Origin: Prevotellaceae bacterium UBA6398
GTDB lineage: Bacteria; Bacteroidota; Bacteroidia; Bacteroidales; Bacteroidaceae
Length of the DNA stretch: 64,000 bases
Direction: 5' to 3'
Assembly: GCA_002437495.1 (NCBI GenBank)
Contig: DJQA01000004.1
Location: forward strand, 115,675 to 179,674
Positions 1 to 8,974 of this stretch are shown here, piece after piece. The notes below the pieces were generated by a model that was not told where the DNA came from, did no database searches, and saw only the letters and a program-made list of their open reading frames with translations. A program made the translations under genes and the position numbers. Numbering within the stretch: the first letter of the stretch is position 1; each line of letters starts with the position of its first letter.

Positions 1-923
1 CCGGCGAAAATCTCGCTTGCCGAAGCTGTCTGCTCGTCAACAAGCACGATGAGCGGCGTGCTTTGGTGTGCGCCGCGCCCGTCGCTGATGAAGTTCTCGC
101 GCGGGGCGTGGCGTCCCTGCATATAAAACATCATGCGGTTTCCCGGCAGAAACTCGTCGGCCATTCTTATTGCCGGCTGCACAAAACCGCCGTAGTTGCC
201 GCGAAGGTCGAGTATAAGACGCGTTGCACCTTGTTGGCCAAGCTTTGCAAGGGCTACGAGAAACTCGGGGTATGTGGAATCGGCAAACTGGTCTACCTTT
301 ATGTAGCCGGTTTTTTCGTCGAGCATATATGCCGTCTGTATGCTTTTGATGGGAATGTCTTCTCTCTTTATCGTAAATTTGCGCAGTTTCTTTTCGCCGG
401 CGCGTATTACGCCCACCGTAACGCTGGAGCCTTTCGGACCTTTTAGCCTGTGGGTTGCCTCGTCGTTGGTTACAATTTTTCCCACGAAAGGTTTGCCGTC
501 TACGGCAACGATACAGTCGCCGGGCATTATTCCTGCGGCTTTCGAGGGCCCGCCGTCAATGGCGTCAATCACCCTTATGGTATCATCGATAATTGTAAAC
601 TGTATGCCTATGCCCGAGAAGCTTCCCTTGAGGTCCTGCATGGTCTCTTCCACATCTTTCGCGCTTGTGTACGTGGAGTGGGGGTCGAGCTCAGCGAGGA
701 TTTTGGGCAGTGATTTCTCCACAAGGTCAGACATGTTAACCTTGTCAACGTATTGCGCATCGATTATCTGCAGCAAGTCGTTGAGTTTGTTGCTCGAAGT
801 GTTTATTATGCTCAGGCGGTTTCCCGAAAAGTGGTTGGCGTAGAAACTGCCTATTATGATTCCTATCACTATGCTGCATGCTACGATGAGCGGTGTGAAG
901 CGTGAGGAGCGGTTTGGGTTCAT
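1..923 (-). CDS. S41 family C-terminal processing peptidase, 3' end outside window
   Basis: Reading leftward from the ATG at 923, 307 codons are visible and the frame runs off the window edge. An N-terminal hydrophobic stretch (LIVACSIVIGIIIGSFY) anchors it in the membrane or directs export. It is followed by a region with LDPHSTY, a PDZ domain (about residues 85-165, including GIMPGDCIVAVDGKPF), and the S41 protease core with LDLRGNYGG and TASASEIFAG. The Ser of the last motif is the expected nucleophile; the catalytic Lys would lie beyond the edge. Family members cleave C-terminal tails of envelope proteins in the periplasm. It is last in a minus-strand operon: only 11 bp separate it from the dCMP deaminase upstream. 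The family call is secure; the substrate is unknown. Confidence 0.93.
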   Translation of the reverse strand, partial: MNPNRSSRFTPLIVACSIVIGIIIGSFYANHFSGNRLSIINTSSNKLNDLLQIIDAQYVDKVNMSDLVEKSLPKILAELDPHSTYTSAKDVEETMQDLKGSFSGIGIQFTIIDDTIRVIDAIDGGPSKAAGIMPGDCIVAVDGKPFVGKIVTNDEATHRLKGPKGSSVTVGVIRAGEKKLRKFTIKREDIPIKSIQTAYMLDEKTGYIKVDQFADSTYPEFLVALAKLGQQGATRLILDLRGNYGGFVQPAIRMADEFLPGNRMMFYMQGRHAPRENFISDGRGAHQSTPLIVLVDEQTASASEIFA

Positions 924-934
924 TCGTGGGTGGG

Positions 935-1390
935 TTATCCGTTGTTGTCGGCGCGTTGTTCGTTTGCGTTGACATATTCTACATTGATGTTTGCGCGTTT
1001 CAGCAGGTTTATGCCGTCTTCAATGCGGTATTTCTCGCCGTAGATAACGCGCCTTATCCCTGCCTGTATTATAAGTTTGGCGCATTCTATGCATGGCGAT
1101 GTGGTAACGTAAAGGGTGGCTCCATCGCTGTTGTTGCCCGAGCGGGCAATCTTTGTTATCGCGTTGGCTTCGGCGTGTAGCACGTAGGGCTTGGTAACGT
1201 TGTTTTCGTCCTCGCACACATTCTCGAATCCGGAGGGCGTGCCGTTGTAGCCGTCGCTGATTATCATTTTGTTTTTTACGATGAGTGCGCCCACTCTGCG
1301 GCGTTTGCAGTATGAGTTCTCAGCCCATATTCTCGCCATTCTCATGTAGCGCACATCGAGGTCATGCTGTTTTTTTTCGGCAGGTTGCAT
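935..1390 (-). CDS. dCMP deaminase family protein
   Basis: A 151-residue zinc-dependent cytidine/deoxycytidylate deaminase. The motif HAEANAITK supplies the zinc-binding His and the proton-shuttling Glu, and TSPCIECAK supplies the two Cys ligands. The N-terminal CKRRRVGALIVK and DGYNGTPSGF segments are typical of ComEB/dCMP deaminases, which make dUMP from dCMP for thymidylate synthesis in the cytoplasm. Length matches the family. It lies 11 bp downstream of the M3 peptidase and 11 bp upstream of the S41 protease, so the three probably share one transcript. Confidence 0.93.
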   Translation of the reverse strand: MQPAEKKQHDLDVRYMRMARIWAENSYCKRRRVGALIVKNKMIISDGYNGTPSGFENVCEDENNVTKPYVLHAEANAITKIARSGNNSDGATLYVTTSPCIECAKLIIQAGIRRVIYGEKYRIEDGINLLKRANINVEYVNANEQRADNNG

Positions 1391-1401
1391 GTTTACTTTT
1401 T

Positions 1402-3441
1402 TTATTTGGCGTGGCTTATTCCGTCGCGCTCCATCATTGCGTCAATAGTGGGTTTTTTGCCACGGAAGCGCTCGTAGAGCTGCATGGGCGGCTCTGTGCC
1501 GCCTTTCGACAGGATGCAGGAACGGAAGCGTTCGGCCATTTCGCGCGAGAACACTCCCTTTTCCTTGAAAGCTTTGAAGGCGTCGGCGTCAAGAACCTCC
1601 GCCCATTTGTAGCTGTAGTATCCGGACGCATAGCCTCCGTCCATTATGTGGCTGAAGTGCACTGCTTGTCCCGTGCCGGGGACTTCGGGCAGTAGTGCCA
1701 CGCTTTTAGTGGCGTTGCGCTCGGTTTCCATAAGGTTTCCGCCAAGCGGTTTGGTAATCGAGTGCAGCCCCATGTCGAGCAGTCCGAACGAAACCTGGCG
1801 CATTGTGGCATAGGCCACGTTGTAGTTTCGGCTCTTTATGATTTTGTTCATAAGCTCTTCGGGCAAAGGCTCGCCGGTTTTATAGTGTACTGCAAATTTA
1901 CTCAAGAATTTCTTTTCTGTTGCAAAGTTCTCCATAAATTGCGAGGGAAGTTCCACAAAATCCCAATGCACGCTTGTGCCGCTTAGCGAGCGGTAGGTTG
2001 TGTTGGCAAAAATACCGTGGAGTGCGTGGCCGAACTCGTGCAGGAATGTCGTTACTTCGCCGAGTGTCAGGAGCGAAGGGCGTTCTGCCGTGGGTTTGGT
2101 GAGGTTCATCACTACGCCAACCGTTGGGCGCACGTTTTTGCCGTTTTCCCGGTATTGCGGGCTGTAGCTTGTTGTCCACGCACCGCCTTGCTTTCCTTTT
2201 CTTGGGAAACAGTCCATGTAAAGTGTGCCGAGAAAACTTCCGTCCTTGTCGTTAACGGTATAGGCAACCACATCGCGGTCGTAAACCGGGGCGTTTTTGT
2301 TTACGGTGAAGTTGATGCCGTAAAGTTCGTTGGCAAGGCCGAACACGCCGTGGCTCACCTTGGAAAGTTCGAAATAGGGGCGCAGCATTTCGCTGTCGAT
2401 GTCGAACAGCGAGAGTTTGAGCTTGCGCGAATAATAGGCAAAATCCCAAGCCTCGAGTTTGAAATCCCCGCCCTCGTGCTTGCGGGCGAAGTTTTCCACC
2501 GCCTCGACTTCCTTTTTTGCCTGTGGCATGTAGGCTTCGGAAAGTTCGTCGAGCAGCTTGTAAACGTTCTCCTTGGTTTCGGCCATGCGCTTTTCGAGCA
2601 CATAGTCGGCGTAGCATTTATAGCCCAGAATATTCGCGCTTTTAAGCCTTAGGTTCACTATGTCCTCGCACACTTGCAGGTTGCTGTATTTGGTGCCGCC
2701 CATGCAGGCAGAGTTGCGTGCCATATACAGTGTCTTGCGCAGTTCGCGGTCGTGGCAGTAGGTCATGAAAGGTCCGTAAACGGGCTCGTCGAGCGTTATG
2801 TCCCATCCTTCGCGTTTGTTCTCCTTTGCGTTTGCGCGGGCTATGGCGAGAGCCGACGCGGGTATGTCTCTCACCTTTTCGGGGTTGGTTATGTTTAGGT
2901 GGAAATCTTTGCGGGCGTGTAGCAGGTTGGTTGAGAACTCCACCGACTTTTTCGACAATTTCTCGGAAACCTTGCGCAGTTCTGCCTTGCGCTCTTCGCC
3001 AAGCAGCGCGCCGCTGCGCACAAAAGCCTTGTAGGTTGTTTCCAAAAGCCTGTGCTCTTCGGGCGTTAGGTTTTCGGGGCGGTTTTCCCACACGTGCCTG
3101 ACGCGGGCAAACAGCTTTTCGTTGTGCATTATGTTGCTGTTGTGGCGGGTTAGCATGGGAGCGAACTTTTGTGCCAACGCCTCGCGTGTGTCGTTCGATG
3201 ATGCGCTCAGAAGGTTGAAGAACACGCTTTCAATCCTGTCGAGCATTTCGCCGCTCTTGTCGAGCGCTACTATGGTGTTGCCGAACGTGGGCTCGTCGGC
3301 ACACGATGTTATGTTTTCTATGTCTTTTTCGGCTTCCTTTATGCCTTCGGCCATTGCCGGCTCAAAATCGCCATCCTCTATCTTGTCGAATGGCGGGAGG
3401 ATAAAGGGGGAAAGAAGCGGATTTTTGCGTGGTGTGTCCAT
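1402..3441 (-). CDS. M3 family zinc metallopeptidase (peptidyl-dipeptidase Dcp / oligopeptidase A type)
   Basis: A 679-residue thimet-oligopeptidase-like enzyme. The zinc motif FLHEFGHALHG lies around residues 460-470, with DFVELPSQFMEN following as the usual third-ligand region. The N-terminus (NPLLSPFILPPFDKI) has no signal peptide, which fits a cytoplasmic peptidase degrading short peptides left by other proteases. Length matches Dcp/PrlC relatives (about 680-700). It heads a minus-strand operon with the deaminase and S41 protease, and a -7 box lies at 3481-3488. I cannot separate dipeptidyl carboxypeptidase from oligopeptidase A specificity by eye. Confidence 0.93.
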   Translation of the reverse strand: MDTPRKNPLLSPFILPPFDKIEDGDFEPAMAEGIKEAEKDIENITSCADEPTFGNTIVALDKSGEMLDRIESVFFNLLSASSNDTREALAQKFAPMLTRHNSNIMHNEKLFARVRHVWENRPENLTPEEHRLLETTYKAFVRSGALLGEERKAELRKVSEKLSKKSVEFSTNLLHARKDFHLNITNPEKVRDIPASALAIARANAKENKREGWDITLDEPVYGPFMTYCHDRELRKTLYMARNSACMGGTKYSNLQVCEDIVNLRLKSANILGYKCYADYVLEKRMAETKENVYKLLDELSEAYMPQAKKEVEAVENFARKHEGGDFKLEAWDFAYYSRKLKLSLFDIDSEMLRPYFELSKVSHGVFGLANELYGINFTVNKNAPVYDRDVVAYTVNDKDGSFLGTLYMDCFPRKGKQGGAWTTSYSPQYRENGKNVRPTVGVVMNLTKPTAERPSLLTLGEVTTFLHEFGHALHGIFANTTYRSLSGTSVHWDFVELPSQFMENFATEKKFLSKFAVHYKTGEPLPEELMNKIIKSRNYNVAYATMRQVSFGLLDMGLHSITKPLGGNLMETERNATKSVALLPEVPGTGQAVHFSHIMDGGYASGYYSYKWAEVLDADAFKAFKEKGVFSREMAERFRSCILSKGGTEPPMQLYERFRGKKPTIDAMMERDGISHAK

Positions 3442-3480
3442 GTTGTTGCCTATGGTTTCCTTAATATATCAATGTAAAGG

Positions 3481-3488
3481 CAAAGTTA
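3481..3488 (-). promoter_or_regulatory. Bacteroidota -7 box for the M3 peptidase operon
   Basis: On the minus strand this reads TAACTTTG, a perfect TAnnTTTG match, 40 bp upstream of the ATG at 3441. I see no clear TTTG -33 box at the usual 19-21 bp spacing. Confidence 0.6.
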
Positions 3489-3549
3489 GCCATTTCCTGC
3501 TTATCGGCGCAGAAACAGGGTGCCGAAAAAGGGGAGGGTGGAAAGCGGC

Positions 3550-3630
3550 ATGGGACGTGGGAAAAACTATATGGGATGTAGAAAAAATTATATCAGATAT
3601 AATTTAAATTACATCAGACATAATTTTTGC
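3550..3630 (+). repeat. 21-bp-unit intergenic element, copy A
   Basis: Four consecutive 21-bp units start at 3550, 3571, 3592 and 3613, each a short imperfect palindrome followed by an A- or T-rich tract. The inner part can pair (AATTATAT with ATATAATT) and a T-run follows. It lies between two divergent genes and between their -7 boxes (3481-3488 minus, 3703-3710 plus). A TGCAAG...TTTG tail similar to other copies follows. Confidence 0.85.
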
Positions 3631-3702
3631 CGGTGCAAGTGTTTGTCAAACAGTGGAATGCCAAAGCTCCTTGGAGTGCGGCAGGCGGCGGGTTACGCCA
3701 TG

Positions 3703-3710
3703 TAACTTTG
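3703..3710 (+). promoter_or_regulatory. -7 box for the GHL10 gene
   Basis: TAACTTTG, a perfect TAnnTTTG match, about 120 bp upstream of the ATG at 3832. It would give a leader of roughly 115 nt. No clear -33 box. Confidence 0.55.
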
Positions 3711-3831
3711 CACTCGCGCTAAGGCGTGAAACGTGCGGGTGCATGTGTTTCGAATTTTATTATTAAATTTACACCTTGAAATCATAAAGCAACTTAAAAA
3801 CAATAATACAAGGCGGCGATGCCTTCATAAA

Positions 3832-5352
3832 ATGAACAGGATTATAAAGAGATTATTTGCCGCGGCAGCCATTCTATGCTGTTTTGGCATGCATGGCGCA
3901 AAGGCGCAAAATACCCATGCCAATCCCAAACGCGAGTTTCGCGGAGCGTGGATACAAACCGTTAACGGGCAGTATAAGGGAATGGACAGAGACCGTATGC
4001 AGCGCACGCTCACATCTTACCTCGATGCATTCAAGCGTTGCGGGCTTAACACGGTAATGTTTCAGGTTAGGTGTGAGGGCGATGCCTTGTATCCCAGCAA
4101 GCTCGAACCTTGGAGTTATTATCTTACCGGAAAGCAGGGGCAGGCACCCAACCCATACTGGGATCCGTTACAGTGGATGATTGACGAGTGCCATAAGCGC
4201 GGCATGGAGCTTCATGCGTGGATAAATCCCTACCGTGCAAAAACCGCCGCAAAGCACGAAATGGCGTTGAACCATCCGTATAATTTATATCCGGAGCATT
4301 TTTTCAAGTATGGCGATCTGATTCTTTTCGATCCCGGAGAGCCTTACAACAGAGAGTATATATGCCGCGTGGTGGCCGACATAATGCGACGCTACGATGT
4401 TGACGGCATACACATGGACGATTATTTCTATCCCTATCCCGGCGGACAGAAGGTTATACCCGACGACAACTCTTATGCAAAGTACAGCAACGGCATACGC
4501 AACCGTGCCGACTGGCGCAGGTGGAACGTAAACGAGCTTGTGCGCATGCTCCACGACACCATACGCTCCGTTAAACCGTGGGTAAAGTTCGGCGTTTCGC
4601 CGTTTGGCATATACCACAACGCAAGGCGCGGCGGAAACATTCCGGGGTCGGACACCAACGGACTGGAAAACTACGATGATTTGTATGCCGATGTGCTGTA
4701 TTGGGTGAACAAGGGATGGATTGACTATTCCATGCCGCAACTCTATTGGCAAATAGGCCATCCCGTTGCCGACTATGCCACCCTGATTAAATGGTGGAGC
4801 AAGTACGCCTCAAACCGTCCGCTGATTATCGGCGAGAGTGTGGAGAACACCATAAAATATCCCGACCCCGCAAATCCGCAGAACCACCAGCTGCTTGCAA
4901 AGATGAACCTCGAACGCTCGCTTGGCGTGGCGGGGAGCTGCCAGTGGTATGGAGCCGCGTTTGCCGAGAACAAAGGAAACTATGCCGAGGCATTAAGGCA
5001 GCTTTACTACTCAAAGCCCGCTCTGCCGCCCGCAATGCCGTTCATCAGCACAAAAACTCCGGGAAAAGTGAGAAAGCTGAAGCCGGTGTGGACCGAAGAC
5101 GGCTATATGCTGTTTTGGACGGCACCGAAAGCGAAATCGCCCGTGGACGAGGCGCAACGCTATGTGATATACCGCTTTGCGGCGGGAGAGCCGCATAATA
5201 CCGACAATGCATCAAATATTGTTGACATAACATCGAACACGTTCTACAAGTTGCCATACGACAAGGGCGCGGAAAAGTACACGTATGCGGTAACATCGCT
5301 AAGCCGCGTGGGAAACGAGTCGAAGCTGAAGAAAAAGAAGGTAAAACTCTGA
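3832..5352 (+). CDS. Secreted glycosidase-like family 10 (GHL10/DUF187) protein
   Basis: A 506-residue exported protein. The frame is open upstream to 3733, but the ATG at 3832 gives a proper signal peptide (MNRIIKRLFAAAAILCCFGM, ending AKAQ), so I choose it. The catalytic-type TIM barrel starts at REFRGAWIQTVNGQ and contains DGIHMDDYFYPYP and GVSPFGIYHN, hallmarks of PF02638. A C-terminal fibronectin-III-like segment (PGKVRKLKPVW to the end) follows. Family members are thought to act on glycans or peptidoglycan, but the substrate is not established. It stands alone, with its own promoter and a strong terminator at 5379-5412. Confidence 0.9.
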   Translation: MNRIIKRLFAAAAILCCFGMHGAKAQNTHANPKREFRGAWIQTVNGQYKGMDRDRMQRTLTSYLDAFKRCGLNTVMFQVRCEGDALYPSKLEPWSYYLTGKQGQAPNPYWDPLQWMIDECHKRGMELHAWINPYRAKTAAKHEMALNHPYNLYPEHFFKYGDLILFDPGEPYNREYICRVVADIMRRYDVDGIHMDDYFYPYPGGQKVIPDDNSYAKYSNGIRNRADWRRWNVNELVRMLHDTIRSVKPWVKFGVSPFGIYHNARRGGNIPGSDTNGLENYDDLYADVLYWVNKGWIDYSMPQLYWQIGHPVADYATLIKWWSKYASNRPLIIGESVENTIKYPDPANPQNHQLLAKMNLERSLGVAGSCQWYGAAFAENKGNYAEALRQLYYSKPALPPAMPFISTKTPGKVRKLKPVWTEDGYMLFWTAPKAKSPVDEAQRYVIYRFAAGEPHNTDNASNIVDITSNTFYKLPYDKGAEKYTYAVTSLSRVGNESKLKKKKVKL

Positions 5353-5378
5353 AGTTTGCAGACACATATATAATGTAT

Positions 5379-5412
5379 GGCGGCGGAAATGTGTTTTTCC
5401 CGCCGCCTTTTC
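5379..5412 (+). terminator. Rho-independent terminator after the GHL10 gene
   Basis: GGCGGCGG (5379-5386) pairs with CCGCCGCC (5400-5407), followed by TTTT, 27 bp after the stop codon. Confidence 0.85.
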
Positions 5413-5505
5413 TCATGTTTTTATGGTAAGGCGTTGATTTGCAATGTTTTGCGCAGATTTGCGATGACCTTTGCAAGTTATTGTTTTTCAAGGACTTGAA
5501 AACGT

Positions 5506-5592
5506 CAAAAAAAGGTCTGATGTAGTTTGAATTATATCAGACATAATTTTTCCTACGTCCTATGTAGTTTTTCCCACGCCAAATGTAGTTTT
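5506..5592 (-). repeat. 21-bp-unit intergenic element, copy B
   Basis: Read on the minus strand it has four 21-bp units ending in ACATCAGACC and a T-run. GTCTGATGTA (5515-5524) pairs with TATATCAGAC, making a hairpin flanked by A7 and AATTTTT. It lies between two convergent genes. On the left is a tail (TTGCAAG...TTTTTCAAG) shared with other copies. To the right is a TTTGGAAAAAGCA segment also found beside copies G and I. Confidence 0.85.
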
Positions 5593-5680
5593 CGGGGCAT
5601 TTGGAAAAAGCAGACAATTTTGGCTTTGCCGAAATCATTCGAACGGTGTATGTTGCTTGTTGATTGCATACGGTATATAT

Positions 5681-5790
5681 GTAGGGGCGTATGGCATACG
5701 CCCATCACACCGCCGCACAAACCGCGCCGCAAACTGCCGGCGCAATATCGCAAATCCGTGCAATTCAGGGCGTATGCCATACGCCCCTAC
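5681..5790. repeat. About 110-bp element with 23-bp inverted ends, copy 1
   Basis: GTAGGGGCGTATGGCATACG... (5681-5703) is repeated inverted at 5768-5790. The ends contain a smaller palindrome, CGTATGGCATACG. The interior is nearly identical to copy 2. No coding potential is supported; the shape is that of a MITE or REP-like element. I see no clear target duplication. Confidence 0.8.
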
Positions 5791-5849
5791 GGCGGCAGTG
5801 GTTATGCGGAAACGCAATGCATGCCAAGGGAATTGGAAATGCGCGAAAT

Positions 5850-5958
5850 GTAGGGGCGTATGGCATACGCCCATAACACCGCCGCACAAACCGCGTCTCA
5901 AACTGCCGGCGCAATATCGCAAATCCGTGCAATCCGGGCGTATGCCATACGCCCCTAC
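5850..5958. repeat. About 110-bp element with 23-bp inverted ends, copy 2
   Basis: A second copy 59 bp after copy 1 in the same orientation. It has the same inverted ends and an interior differing by only a few bases, so the pair arose by recent duplication or two insertions. It lies between convergent genes. Confidence 0.8.
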
Positions 5959-6015
5959 GGCGGCGGAATTTGTTTGTTGATAGTTGCTTGTGTGATTGCT
6001 GCCTTATGGCGTTGT

Positions 6016-6056
6016 AAAAAGTGGCACACCTAATGCAAAAGCACAGGTGCGCCACT
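6016..6056 (-). terminator. Rho-independent terminator for the nuclease/phosphatase fusion gene
   Basis: The arms AGTGGC and AGGTGC/GCCACT form an 11-12 bp stem with one mismatch. On the minus strand the stem is followed by TTTTTA. It sits 29 bp beyond the stop codon at 6085. Confidence 0.8.
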
Positions 6057-6084
6057 GATTATGTTGTATGCCTGTGTCGCGGAC

Positions 6085-7989
6085 TTACAAGTCGCGGTCG
6101 AGGAGTGTGCTGCCGTCTGCGCCAAACACGCGCAGGCGAAGCCTGTCGCCGCTTTTCTGCAATGCCATTGCCGTTCCCACGTTTTTCCCGCTCATGTGCG
6201 GTCCTCCGCCGCCAACACACGTCATGGGGTTGCCCTGCCTGCCTTTTTCTATCACATAAAAGAAATGGGCGTGGGCTGTGAGGTTGACATCGAATTTCCC
6301 CTTCTCGAGCAGCGGGCTCCACAGTGCCGTCCAAGGATGAAAGTTGTCGGTATAAACGTTCTTGTCGCCCCAAATAGGAATGTGGTTTATCAGAATGCGA
6401 CGACGTGCCTTTTTGAATTCTTTGCTTTTAAGTTCTTTTTCAAGGAACGTTTTTTGGTCGATACGCAGCTTTGTGAAGTCGTTCAAGCCGTAGTAAACCC
6501 AGGTATCGTCGGGTTTGTCCTCGCCGCAGTCGAGCACCACGAAGCGTGTGTCGCCCCACGAGAACGCGCCGTATGTTTTGCCATCGAAATTGTCGGTGAG
6601 CGAGAGCATTCCGGCAGAGTAGGAGTTGCGTATTTCGTGGTTGCCGCGTATTATGAACGTAGGCACATCGGCAGCGTTTGCGCCGCGCATCAGCACATTT
6701 ACCCTGTTAATGGCGTTGGCACGGTCGCGGGGTTCCGGCACGCAGTCGCCGTTGAAGAATGTCAGGTCGGGTTTTATTCCGTTCTTCTTCAAGGTTTCGT
6801 TCAGCGCGTTCATCACTCCGTCTTGCTCATGCAGGTCGTTGAACACAACGGCTGTGAAGTTCTTGGTGTGGGGCGAGGGGAGTGTGAAGCTGTGCCATGG
6901 AGTTTTTACGGTGTTGCCTAGAATTTTGCGGTAGGCTTCGTTGAGCAGCACTTCCTGCATGCACACGCGGTAGTGGTATTTAACGCCGGGAACAAGACTG
7001 TCGAGGCGCACCTTGTTCTCGATGCCAAAGCACGGTTCCTGCCCTGCGAGCAGTGTGCGTGCGGTTTTGAGTTTGGCAGTGTCTGTTCCGTATTCAATCC
7101 AGGTGTGAACCACTGCGTTTGTTTGGTACATAATGCTCACTCCGTTGTTTGTGATGTTTTGCAGGTAGGGGTCGGAGCATAGCAGCTTGTTTGCGTCAAG
7201 AGCAAAGCGCACATCGGCAAACACCGGGCGGTGGTCGGAGGCTTGCGGCTCGTTAAGCACTCCGTTGCGCAAAAGCACCACGCTTTTTGCCGCTTCGTTC
7301 TTGAACAGCGCAATGTAGTCGATGGTCTCCGTGGGCTTGTTGGCCGGATATGTGTGCTGCTTCGGGTCGGTTAGCGGCGTGAAGTATCGTGTAAACAGTC
7401 TTCCCTCCTCCGAATCGGGTATTAGGTTAAGGTCGCCGGCAACAAAGAACGGTTTGTCGTGCTTTGCCGCCTCGCTTCTAAGGATGGTGATTGATTTTAC
7501 CCGGTCGGCGGGTGTTAGCGAAAAGTGGGTTGAGGCGAAAACAAACTTGGGATACTCGGCAATTATAAGCGTGCGCTTTTCTTCGCGTCCCGGCAGGGCG
7601 ATGCGCGTAACGCGCAGCGGGTGTTTCTTGGCCAGCATACCTATGCCGTATTTGCCGCCCCGGAAATCGATGGCGGGGGAGTAGAAATGGTGCATGCCGA
7701 GCGCGGAAGCGTATTCCCCAAGAACGAAATGCCCCATTGAGCGTTCGGTGAGACTGTCAACCTCGTCAAGGGTTACGAGGTCGGCGTTCATGTTGCGTAT
7801 TATGCTTGTTTGGCGTTCGTAGTTGAATGTCTTGCCGTCAATCTGCTTTCCGTTCATAATGTTGTATGACATAAGGCGCAGGGTGTTCTCAGGCCCGTGG
7901 TCGTATTGAGCGTGCAGGCTTGCCGGCAAAAGACACATTGCCACCGAAGAGCAAAGTAAAAAGCGCGATAAGGTGTTTAATGTGCTCAT
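6085..7989 (-). CDS. Secreted endonuclease/exonuclease/phosphatase fused to a calcineurin-like phosphoesterase
   Basis: A 634-residue protein with a signal peptide (LCSSVAMCLLPASLHAQ). Residues about 36-265 are an EEP domain with intact catalytic signatures: MSYNIMNG, LDEVDS, GDLNL and SDHRPVF. Residues about 270-375 look like the fibronectin-like N-terminal domain of purple acid phosphatases (DPYLQNITNNGVSIMYQT). Residues about 378-600 are a metallophosphoesterase with FNDLHE, NGDC, RGNHE, INHIP and AHAHF ligands. Two unrelated phosphoesterase folds on one exported chain suggest scavenging of phosphate from nucleic acids or phospho-compounds, but the substrate is inferred. One uninterrupted frame, so not a sequencing fusion of overlapping genes. 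It follows the epimerase by 28 bp. Confidence 0.9.
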   Translation of the reverse strand: MSTLNTLSRFLLCSSVAMCLLPASLHAQYDHGPENTLRLMSYNIMNGKQIDGKTFNYERQTSIIRNMNADLVTLDEVDSLTERSMGHFVLGEYASALGMHHFYSPAIDFRGGKYGIGMLAKKHPLRVTRIALPGREEKRTLIIAEYPKFVFASTHFSLTPADRVKSITILRSEAAKHDKPFFVAGDLNLIPDSEEGRLFTRYFTPLTDPKQHTYPANKPTETIDYIALFKNEAAKSVVLLRNGVLNEPQASDHRPVFADVRFALDANKLLCSDPYLQNITNNGVSIMYQTNAVVHTWIEYGTDTAKLKTARTLLAGQEPCFGIENKVRLDSLVPGVKYHYRVCMQEVLLNEAYRKILGNTVKTPWHSFTLPSPHTKNFTAVVFNDLHEQDGVMNALNETLKKNGIKPDLTFFNGDCVPEPRDRANAINRVNVLMRGANAADVPTFIIRGNHEIRNSYSAGMLSLTDNFDGKTYGAFSWGDTRFVVLDCGEDKPDDTWVYYGLNDFTKLRIDQKTFLEKELKSKEFKKARRRILINHIPIWGDKNVYTDNFHPWTALWSPLLEKGKFDVNLTAHAHFFYVIEKGRQGNPMTCVGGGGPHMSGKNVGTAMALQKSGDRLRLRVFGADGSTLLDRDL

Positions 7990-8017
7990 TATGCAGGTGT
8001 GCTTTTATGTTCGGGTA

Positions 8018-8887
8018 TCATAAAATTTCGATGTCATATCCGCCTTTCCATTCGCCGTATGCCGGGGCGGTGTTGGTGTAGGGGCGTTGTGCGAACTCGC
8101 CTTCATATCCCTCTTTGTCGCACAATCCGTACCACGGCTCGATACATACGAATGGTGCTTTCTTTCCGTAGGGCGACCACACGAGGAACACAGGGGCGCG
8201 GCTGCTCACTTTTACAACCGGCTGGCGCTCTTTGTCGAGAAGGGTTATGGAGTGTACCTGGCTGTGGTCTATTATTATGGAATCAACTTTGAAGTCGTCA
8301 TCGTGCAGCGGCATAAGTCCGCCCGGTGCCGGCAGCACGTAACGCCTTTCGGCCAGGCAACCGCCGCAGCCCACGGTTGCGCTTTCGGGATTTTCGATGT
8401 CGAACTGCAGGTAGCCCTTTATGTCATCGCTTTCACTGAAGCCGCGAAAATAGAATGAAGGATGGCCGCCAATTTGGAAAGGCATGTAATCGCAGCCTTC
8501 GTTTCTTACGGTCCATTCAACTTTTACCGTATTGCCGGCGAGGGTGAACTTTTGTTCAAGACCGAACATGAATGGGAATATTGCACGAGTTTGCGCTGTG
8601 TCGTGGGTGAAGTAGGTTACGGAATTGCTTTCGAGGGATTTCAGCTCGAACTCCGCGTTTTGCAGGAAGCCGTGTTTGCTCATTTCGTGCACCACACCGC
8701 GATGCCTGTACCTGCCTTCCCACACGGCGCCCACTGTTGGGAAAAGCATAGGGCAGTGTCTTCCCCAAATCTTAGGGTCGGCCTGCCACATCAGTTCTTC
8801 TCCGGTTTCCTCGTTTTTTATACTGCATAGTTCCGCGCTGAGCCTGCGGGTGCGTATGGCAATCTTGCCGTTGCTGATTTCTTCCAT
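8018..8887 (-). CDS. Aldose 1-epimerase family protein (galactose-mutarotase fold)
   Basis: A 289-residue cytoplasmic protein. Family landmarks are GRHCPMLFPTVGAVWEGRY near the N-terminus, IGGHPSFYF with the catalytic-type His, and VCIEPWYGLCD with the catalytic-type Glu near the C-terminus. These fit the LacX/YeaD-like branch rather than classical GalM. Members interconvert sugar anomers; the sugar here is unknown. It is upstream of the nuclease/phosphatase fusion with a 28-bp gap, and a -7 box lies 47 bp before its start. Confidence 0.9.
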   Translation of the reverse strand: MEEISNGKIAIRTRRLSAELCSIKNEETGEELMWQADPKIWGRHCPMLFPTVGAVWEGRYRHRGVVHEMSKHGFLQNAEFELKSLESNSVTYFTHDTAQTRAIFPFMFGLEQKFTLAGNTVKVEWTVRNEGCDYMPFQIGGHPSFYFRGFSESDDIKGYLQFDIENPESATVGCGGCLAERRYVLPAPGGLMPLHDDDFKVDSIIIDHSQVHSITLLDKERQPVVKVSSRAPVFLVWSPYGKKAPFVCIEPWYGLCDKEGYEGEFAQRPYTNTAPAYGEWKGGYDIEIL

Positions 8888-8933
8888 TTTTCTGTTGTTT
8901 GGGTATTATGTTTACCGGTTATAACTCTATTTG

Positions 8934-8941
8934 CAAATATA
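8934..8941 (-). promoter_or_regulatory. -7 box for the aldose epimerase gene
   Basis: The minus strand reads TATATTTG, a perfect TAnnTTTG, 47 bp upstream of the ATG at 8887. No clear -33 box. Confidence 0.5.
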
Positions 8942-8974
8942 GCCTTTTTCGGTGAGGCTTAATGCGGCGCAACG

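Noticed and set aside
3550..3630. CRISPR array, suggested by regular short repeats
   Set aside because: Units are contiguous with no unique spacers, are degenerate, and no cas genes are present anywhere in the window.
5657..5980. Small proteins in the repeat gap 5500-6060 containing AYGIRP/MPYAP peptides on both strands
   Set aside because: They arise from the palindromic ends of the 110-bp elements read in several frames. No promoter or start context supports them.
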